A stretch of DNA of 56,698 nt from the NCBI GenBank assembly GCA_015067715.1, contig SVLY01000012.1, positions 1 through 56,698 of the forward strand, read 5' to 3'. The position numbers were made by a program, and so were the translations under genes. Origin of the DNA: Oscillospiraceae bacterium. Its GTDB lineage: Bacteria; Bacillota; Clostridia; Oscillospirales; QAMX01. The first letter of the stretch is position 1. Every line of letters begins with the position of its first letter. The notes below the pieces were generated by a model. That model had not been told where the DNA came from. It saw nothing but the letters and a program-made list of their open reading frames with translations, and searched no databases. This document shows, in pieces, positions 51,723-56,698 of this stretch.

Positions 51723-51782
51723 GTTGCGATGAAACGTGGGAGAGATTAAGGTTTTTATCCGTAGCGGTTGGTATGGGGTGAC

Positions 51783-51926
51783 GGGATGATACGCCAGACG
51801 GGCGAACGCAGTTCGCCCCTACGGCGCGCGGTCTACCTGTTTGTCCGTAGGGACGCCCCTCCCGGGGCGTCCGAAAAAGGTTGCCTTTGGTAAGATGTTG
51901 CCGGGAAAAGCATCCGGGATGATACG
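51783..51926. repeat. Cluster of palindromic elements left of the nuclease gene
   Basis: Contains GGGATGATACG at 51783-51793 and again at 51916-51926, and between them two GTAGGG-type palindromes: GGGCGAAC-GCA-GTTCGCCC (51800-51818) and GGACGCCCC-TCCC-GGGGCGTCC (51851-51872). These are typical interspersed repeats of gut clostridial genomes. Confidence 0.7.
51847..51910. repeat. Direct repeat, left copy (64 bp)
   Basis: Identical base for base to 52912-52975, and then similar for about 14 further bases with three mismatches. Includes the GGACGCCCC palindrome. The two copies bracket the nuclease gene, offset 1065 bp. Confidence 0.95.
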
Positions 51927-51930
51927 GTTT

Positions 51931-52812
51931 TTAAATTATTTTAGCGAGCTCATATAGTTCGTTAATTGCGGCTAAGGCTTCATCCACTTCCGGGATATGC
52001 TCATCGAATTTGTTTTCGAACCATATCGGAGTTACCACAATTCGAACAGATGCTGACAAACCGGTTTGAATTACCGCCATTCGTTCAGAAAGGAGATACT
52101 TGACTTTTGAGTATAGATTTTTGGCGGTGGTATGTCCGAATTGAAGGTCGCAATATCCTTTGTTTGCCTTGAAAATTATTTTAGCATCGTTTTGTAATGT
52201 TTGATATCCAGGCCACCAGGCAATTGATCCGGTTGGGAGGGCAGGGTAGATTTCTTTTTGATATGCATACATTGCTTTACAAAAGCATTCAACTGCTGGA
52301 TTGGCTTCGTGTTGGTATCCATTTTTGCTTTCTGATAGAGCTCTGTCAACCAATGCTAATTTGTATTTTGAGCGTAAATCTGTTTTTGTCAGGAAATAGT
52401 TTCGAAGTTGTTCATAGCTTATTTGATGCTGGTATTTTTGTGCTTCTTTATTCGCTTTGAGGTATTTGTTTGGTGCAACTATAATTACGGAGAAGGTGTC
52501 ATACATTCCGGATGCTATGTCTTTTTGCGCTCTAAAGGTGTACCTGATATACTGATCCTGCATGGCCGTTGCATTGATTTTATCTTCAATATGTAATGCA
52601 TGTCGCTTGTTATCGATATTCAACACAAACACAATATCGGATTCGCCTAAATCCGTTTCTGTTTTTGAATGAAAAATTTCTTCGATAACGTATTGCTCAT
52701 GTATACCGATTGGCTCTAAAAAAATCTTTGCAAATTCTTTATCCGATATAAACTCCTCTATAATAAGGAGATCTATATCTCTTTCGCGAGTTGTTTCAAG
52801 TCTGATTTGCAT
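51931..52812 (-). CDS. PD-(D/E)XK nuclease-like protein
   Basis: A 293-residue protein. Near residues 54-80 it shows ETDLGESDIVFVLNIDNKRHALHIEDKINA: an Asp in GESDIVF, then IEDK, the D...(D/E)XK order of the PD-(D/E)XK nuclease fold, followed by QDQYIRYTFRAQKD, as in the PDDEXK_4-type group. The middle and C-terminal parts (about 175-290) are a separate module I do not recognise. The gene is clearly AT-richer than its neighbours and uses different codons. No ribosome site or promoter is obvious on the minus strand. Probably acquired; a role in defence is inference only. Confidence 0.65.
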   Translation of the reverse strand: MQIRLETTRERDIDLLIIEEFISDKEFAKIFLEPIGIHEQYVIEEIFHSKTETDLGESDIVFVLNIDNKRHALHIEDKINATAMQDQYIRYTFRAQKDIASGMYDTFSVIIVAPNKYLKANKEAQKYQHQISYEQLRNYFLTKTDLRSKYKLALVDRALSESKNGYQHEANPAVECFCKAMYAYQKEIYPALPTGSIAWWPGYQTLQNDAKIIFKANKGYCDLQFGHTTAKNLYSKVKYLLSERMAVIQTGLSASVRIVVTPIWFENKFDEHIPEVDEALAAINELYELAKII

Positions 52813-52851
52813 GTGTTACCTCAATGGCTTAATGAATATGAAAAAATGTTC

Positions 52852-52876
52852 GTAGGAGCGGAGATGGAATCCGCCC
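52852..52876. repeat. GTAGGAGCGGA-type interspersed palindrome
   Basis: GCGGA (52858-52862) and TCCGC (52870-52874) around a short loop, starting with GTAGGAG, the same opening as the other palindromes beside the nuclease gene. Confidence 0.5.
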
Positions 52877-52911
52877 TTATTCAAAGGGGAGAGTTTACAA
52901 ATCTCAGACAA

Positions 52912-52975
52912 GTAGGGACGCCCCTCCCGGGGCGTCCGAAAAAGGTTGCCTTTGGTAAGATGTTGCCGGGAAAAG
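52912..52975. repeat. Direct repeat, right copy (64 bp)
   Basis: Identical to 51847-51910. The less conserved extension to about 52989 reaches the stop codon of the minus-strand nucleotidyltransferase gene at 52985-52987. Confidence 0.95.
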
Positions 52976-52984
52976 TATACGGGA

Positions 52985-53785
52985 TTATAGCCGGGAGTCC
53001 TCAGCAAGAAGATATGGAATCTGCTCCTGCTTGTTTATTTCTCTCAGCACGTATCGGGCAAATGCCTTTGACGGGAAATCGTCCGGCGTCTCCGGGGAAA
53101 GGCCGGAGTAGGTTTTAAGGGCGTATCTCACCTGGGGACGGAATTCTTCCGGCAGGGCGTTCTGTGCCCAGCGGCCGCCGTCTGCTTTTGACATTACTCT
53201 GCCCGTGCGGAGATACCCCAGTACACGGCAGAGGTTCAGCGTGAAATAGACGGGGTCGCGGGATATCTCTTCCTCTGCGTTTTCAACGTCGAAGAGAATG
53301 CTGTTAATGTAGTCCTCCCGGGGCACGGGAGAGAACACGTCCTTCACGGCGGGCCCTAAAAGGGGATAGCCCACGGCGTTCATAACGGTGATATGTGCTC
53401 CGAGATCCGGGTCGAAGCCGTGCATCTCCCGGCAGAAGCCCTCTGTGTCGGCTGTGGCGGCAGAACGGTAGGCGGCGGAGTAGTGGAGCAGAAAGGGACA
53501 GGGGTGGACAAAGCTTTTGCAGGCCGAAAGGGAGAGAACGTGCATCTCCAGCCCCTTTGCCGGGGCAAGGTCTTCGGCGGCGAGGGTCTTTTTTATTATG
53601 CTCACCTTTTGCTCCAGCGTTGGCTCTGAAGAGACCACGGCGATATAGTCAAGGTCGCTCCTTGCCGGGTCGTAGCATCCGAAGGCCGCAGAGCCGTGAA
53701 CGTAAATTCCAACGAGGCTTTCTTTCAGAACTTCGGTAAAGCTCTCCGTGACAGCCCGGAGAAGTTTTTCGTCCGGTGAGGCCAT
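52985..53785 (-). CDS. Aminoglycoside nucleotidyltransferase-like protein
   Basis: A 266-residue nucleotidyltransferase of the AadA/ANT(9)-like group: GSAAFGCYDPARSDLDYIAV (the GSxxxG...SDxD metal motif) at about residues 31-50, then a DUF4111-like helical C-terminal domain (YFTLNLCRVLGYLRTGRVMSKADGG). It may adenylylate an aminoglycoside or another small molecule; resistance is not certain. ATG 53785 has AGGAAGA about 8 bases upstream and begins 2 bases after the membrane protein stop, so they form an operon. The stop codon lies in the right-hand repeat extension. Confidence 0.82.
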   Translation of the reverse strand: MASPDEKLLRAVTESFTEVLKESLVGIYVHGSAAFGCYDPARSDLDYIAVVSSEPTLEQKVSIIKKTLAAEDLAPAKGLEMHVLSLSACKSFVHPCPFLLHYSAAYRSAATADTEGFCREMHGFDPDLGAHITVMNAVGYPLLGPAVKDVFSPVPREDYINSILFDVENAEEEISRDPVYFTLNLCRVLGYLRTGRVMSKADGGRWAQNALPEEFRPQVRYALKTYSGLSPETPDDFPSKAFARYVLREINKQEQIPYLLAEDSRL

Positions 53786-53787
53786 TT

Positions 53788-54972
53788 TTATTCTTCCTCT
53801 GCGGAGGAGAAGATCCAGGCGGTGTGGCATTCGTCTATAACGGAATAGAGCTCGGCGTGAAGGCCCTCGGCTGTGGAGGCGAGGCTGTGAAGGTCGGCGT
53901 AGCTACGGCCGTCGGAGGAGCTGAGCTTTGCAATGAAGCGGTCGGAAAGCTCGTTGCAGGTGAGAACGATGGCTTCGGTGTTGAGAGTGCGGGCAGTGTC
54001 GTTTTCGTCGTAATCCGTGTAATAGGCGTCCATGAGCTCCCTGTAGCTTCCGCTGAGCTCTGCCGTGCGGCAGAGGTGGAACAGGGTGAAGGCCTTTTCA
54101 AAGCTGTCCCCATAGGTCTGATCCATGGGGGTGAGGGTGTGGAAATTTTTTTCCACAGTTTCGTCGGCGCTTTGAGCCGCCAAAAGGAGGGGCGCGATAT
54201 CCCCCGTGGAGAGATATTCCGTATATGCGGCTTCAAGACCGGCAAGGTCACGCTCTGCCGCAAGGGTGATACCGTGGTTGCGGTGGGCGGTTATGCCGCA
54301 GAAGATGGCAACGGATGCAATGGCAAGACCCAGTCCGCCAAAGATGACCGCCGGGCGCAGAGGCTTGTCCGCATAGTCCCGGGCGTGGAGTATGGCGGAG
54401 GTGACGGAAAAGAACAGAAGAAAGGCGGCAATCAGCACCAGAACGTACCGGTTGCCCGGGGAGAACAGGTTGCCAAAAAACTCCCACAGCCCATCAGCTT
54501 TTGCCGCGGCGGCCTTTGCGGGGTACCATATCAGCAGAAATGCCGGGGCGACCATGGCGGTGATCATGTATTTAAGCTTTACAAAGCACACGTGCTGTTG
54601 AACTGCCGCCGCAACAGCCGCCAGGGCGCAGACGATGTAGGCGATATATTCCGTGGTGGGGTAGAGGCGGAACACAACGAAGGCCGCCAGAAGCTCGATT
54701 GCCGGGGCGGCAAAATTCCGCAGGAACCGCTTTACGTTGTGGGGGGTGAAGCCGTCAAGAGCCTCGGCAGACTGAAAGTATTTCAGCCTGTAGTTCATGG
54801 CGGTGAGCCGCCAGGAGGGCATTTCCTTAACGGCGGCAACGTCCGTCTTGTCCCCGAAGCGTTCGCGAAGATCCTTTTCTATTTCTATGTCTATCCATCT
54901 GTCGTCCGAGTGCCGCCGGATCTCACGGAGGACTCGTTTGATATAAAGCTGTCTCTTGTCATATCTTGCCAT
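53788..54972 (-). CDS. Membrane protein of unknown function
   Basis: A 394-residue protein. ATG 54972 (MARYDKRQLYIKRVLREI) has GGAGG 6 bases upstream; an upstream ATG would add 14 residues without a ribosome site. The N-terminal about 85 residues are charged and cytoplasmic (REIRRHSDDRWIDIEIEKDL). Four to six spans follow (about 90-255), then a soluble helical tail of about 140 residues, perhaps TPR-like (LAGLEAAYTEYLSTG, SFEKAFTLFHLCRTAELSG). Not recognised. Pairs with the downstream nucleotidyltransferase. Confidence 0.75.
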   Translation of the reverse strand: MARYDKRQLYIKRVLREIRRHSDDRWIDIEIEKDLRERFGDKTDVAAVKEMPSWRLTAMNYRLKYFQSAEALDGFTPHNVKRFLRNFAAPAIELLAAFVVFRLYPTTEYIAYIVCALAAVAAAVQQHVCFVKLKYMITAMVAPAFLLIWYPAKAAAAKADGLWEFFGNLFSPGNRYVLVLIAAFLLFFSVTSAILHARDYADKPLRPAVIFGGLGLAIASVAIFCGITAHRNHGITLAAERDLAGLEAAYTEYLSTGDIAPLLLAAQSADETVEKNFHTLTPMDQTYGDSFEKAFTLFHLCRTAELSGSYRELMDAYYTDYDENDTARTLNTEAIVLTCNELSDRFIAKLSSSDGRSYADLHSLASTAEGLHAELYSVIDECHTAWIFSSAEEE

Positions 54973-55047
54973 GGAGAACCTCCGAAAAATCTGTTTATCA
55001 ATATAATAACACAAAAAGAACCAGTAGTCAAATCTTTTGGTTTATGG

Positions 55048-55053
55048 TATAAT
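55048..55053 (+). promoter_or_regulatory. -10 box of the miaB promoter
   Basis: TATAAT at 55048-55053, with only a weak -35 (TAGTCA at 55025-55030). The transcript would start near 55060, which argues for the downstream TTG start of miaB. Confidence 0.5.
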
Positions 55054-55109
55054 ATACTATGTATACTCATGCGGTGTTTTGGCCGCCGTGTAACCGGGGA
55101 GATAATACT

Positions 55110-56534
55110 TTGAACAGAGACATAAGCGCAAACCAGCTTGGGGGCGAGAAGATCGCCCGCCAGTATGAATATATGGCCCGTGTCCGGGATTTCGTAACCG
55201 CCTCCGGCGAGACTAAGCTCTGCTACGTTGAGACCTACGGCTGTCAGCAGAACGAGGCCGACAGTGAGCATTTCCGGGGAATGGCTCTTGAGATGGGCTA
55301 CGGCATTGCAGACAGCCCGGAAAAGGCTTCGCTGATCATCTTTAACACCTGCGCTGTGAGAGAGCACGCCGAGCAGAGGGTTTTTGGCAACATCGGCGCA
55401 CTTTTGAAATACAAGCGCCGGGATCCCTCGATTATAATCGCTCTTGCGGGCTGTATGGCCGGAGAGCCCCACGTTGTCCAGCGCATTAAAAAGAGTTTTC
55501 CCTACGTTTCCATCGTTTCCGACTCAAGGTGCCTCTGGCGCTTCCCGGAGACTCTCTTCAACGTGCTGGTAAACGGCAAGCGTGAGTTTGCCACAGAAGG
55601 GGCGGACGTTATCGCAGAGGGGCTTCCCGTTCACAAAAACCGGGATATTAAGGGCTGGCTTCCCATTATGTACGGCTGTGACAATTTCTGCAGCTATTGC
55701 ATCGTCCCCCACGTTCGGGGACGTGAGCGTTCACGAAGCCCCGAGACCGTAAAAGAGCAGTTCATCTCAATGGTGAACGCGGGCTTTAAGGACATAACCC
55801 TTCTGGGGCAGAACGTCAACTCCTACGGAAAAAATGCCAGAGAGCATTTCGAAACGGATTTTCCAAAGCTTTTGCGTGAGCTTGACAAGGTCGAGGGCGA
55901 CCACGTTATCCGCTTTATGACCAGCCACCCCAAGGACGCCGGGCTTGAGCTTTTCGACGCCATGCGGGACTGCAAGCACGTTGCCCCCCATCTTCACCTG
56001 CCCTTCCAGTCCGGAAGCGAGCGCATTCTCAAGGCCATGAACCGGGGCTACACTCCGGAAAAATATCTGGGACTTATCCGGGCTGTCCGGGAGAGAATAC
56101 CGGATATCGTCCTCACCGGCGACGTTATCGTGGGTTTCCCCGGAGAGACCGAGGAGGATTTCGAGGCCACCCTTGCCCTTGTGGAAAAGGTGCGCTACGA
56201 CGCCCTGTTCACCTTCATCTATTCCCCCAGAAAGGGCACCCGCGCCGCAGAAATGCCCCAAAACACTCCCCCGGAGGAGATAAACCGCCGCTTTGACAGG
56301 CTTGTTGCCCTTCAGAACAGCATTTCCGCAGAAAAACACGCCGCCTACGAGGGTCGCACGGTGAGGGTCCTGGTGGACGGAAAGGCAGAAAACAAGCCCG
56401 AGGGCTGGCTGTCCTCCCGTACGCCGGGAGGAAGACTCGTGGTCTTCCCGGGAGAAGAAGGACTTATCGGAAGCTTTACCGAGGTTAAAATAACGGGACA
56501 CACTACCTGGTCCCTTGTGGGTGAAAAAGCCTGA
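55110..56534 (+). CDS. miaB: tRNA-2-methylthio-N6-isopentenyladenosine37 synthase
   Basis: Radical-SAM enzyme that adds the 2-methylthio group to i6A37 of tRNAs. I start at TTG 55110, with GGGGAG 8 bases upstream; a longer frame to 55059 would begin at the likely transcription start. About 474 residues: N-terminal cluster cysteines in [18 protein letters not shown] and LAGCMAGE, the radical-SAM CxxxCxxC in [23 protein letters not shown], and a C-terminal TRAM domain. Followed by mutS, the classical order. Confidence 0.96.
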   Translation: MNRDISANQLGGEKIARQYEYMARVRDFVTASGETKLCYVETYGCQQNEADSEHFRGMALEMGYGIADSPEKASLIIFNTCAVREHAEQRVFGNIGALLKYKRRDPSIIIALAGCMAGEPHVVQRIKKSFPYVSIVSDSRCLWRFPETLFNVLVNGKREFATEGADVIAEGLPVHKNRDIKGWLPIMYGCDNFCSYCIVPHVRGRERSRSPETVKEQFISMVNAGFKDITLLGQNVNSYGKNAREHFETDFPKLLRELDKVEGDHVIRFMTSHPKDAGLELFDAMRDCKHVAPHLHLPFQSGSERILKAMNRGYTPEKYLGLIRAVRERIPDIVLTGDVIVGFPGETEEDFEATLALVEKVRYDALFTFIYSPRKGTRAAEMPQNTPPEEINRRFDRLVALQNSISAEKHAAYEGRTVRVLVDGKAENKPEGWLSSRTPGGRLVVFPGEEGLIGSFTEVKITGHTTWSLVGEKA

Positions 56535-56583
56535 GACAGGCTGTTATTTTCACAGGTTTTCAGAGAATAAACAGGAGATACAC

Positions 56584-56698
56584 ATGACAGACGCACCTCT
56601 TACGCCAATGATGGAGCAATACCGCGCCATAAAAAAAGAAAACAGCGATGCATTTCTGTTTTACCGTCTCGGTGACTTTTATGAAATGTTTTTTGAGG
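56584..56698 (+). CDS. mutS: DNA mismatch repair protein MutS, N-terminal part only
   Basis: The first 38 codons are present: [20 protein letters not shown] then [12 protein letters not shown], the mismatch-recognition domain start (the FYEMF block is diagnostic). ATG 56584 has AGGAGA 7 bases upstream. The rest lies beyond the right edge. Confidence 0.96.
   Translation, partial: MTDAPLTPMMEQYRAIKKENSDAFLFYRLGDFYEMFFE

Noticed and set aside
51847-52975. Classical insertion sequence
   Set aside because: The cargo protein has no DDE or HUH transposase motifs, and the ends are direct repeats, not terminal inverted repeats.

Overview
The window is a stretch of chromosome from a Gram-positive, probably anaerobic and spore-lineage Firmicute, most likely class Clostridia near the Oscillospiraceae/Ruminococcaceae. 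The signs are an mraZ-led division and cell wall (dcw) cluster with a SpoVD-type PASTA penicillin-binding protein, an IspH-S1 fusion of the kind found in Clostridia, a YlmC/YmxH PRC-barrel gene, formate-tetrahydrofolate ligase, an HPr with both His15 and Ser46, a meso-diaminopimelate-type MurE (DNPR motif), and frequent GTG/TTG starts with strong GGAGG ribosome binding sites. The DNA is moderately GC-rich by eye, except for one clearly AT-rich insert near 52 kb. I saw no rRNA, tRNA, CRISPR array, prophage or transposase gene.

Layout. Positions 1-3454 (minus): the start of a Gfo/Idh/MocA oxidoreductase, fhs, and an unrecognised polytopic membrane protein. 3590-8523 (plus): ylmC-like gene, then an operon of HI0933-family flavoprotein, cmk, plsC and ispH-rpsA. 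8656-12553 (minus): coiled-coil protein, coaD, rsmD, uvrC and HPr. 12961-28628 (plus): the dcw cluster mraZ-rsmH-ftsL-spoVD/pbp-murE-murF-mraY-ftsW-murG-murA-divIB, then two tandem ftsZ genes. murD, murC, murB, ddl, ftsA and sepF are absent from this run.

28758-37766: GH27 glycosidase with a small zinc-ribbon gene (plus), sulfatase and MTA/SAH-type nucleosidase (minus), a tiny cysteine-rich membrane protein (minus), an enlarged secA (minus), and a phosphohexomutase (plus). 38108-47294: a repeat-rich intergenic gap, MATE transporter and sirtuin (minus), two exported proteins (plus), and the DUF1858-trmK-rqcH operon (minus). 47476-51666 (plus): GH95 fucosidase, then rpsB-tsf, where tsf carries a one-base frameshift. 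51722-52990: a small accessory island in which an AT-rich PD-(D/E)XK nuclease gene lies between two copies of a 64-bp repeat. 52985-56698: a nucleotidyltransferase-like gene and a membrane protein (minus), then miaB and the start of mutS (plus).

Most genes serve growth: lipid II synthesis and septation, phospholipid and isoprenoid supply, translation, ribosome rescue, DNA repair and secretion. The catabolic genes (GH27, GH95, sulfatase) lack signal peptides, which fits internal trimming of imported host-type glycans. The most unusual points are the tandem divergent FtsZ pair, the repeat-bounded nuclease cassette, the strong internal start inside ispH-rpsA, the SecA with two large insertions and no zinc tail, the cysteine-rich micro-protein, and the mini-hairpin array beside the MATE gene.
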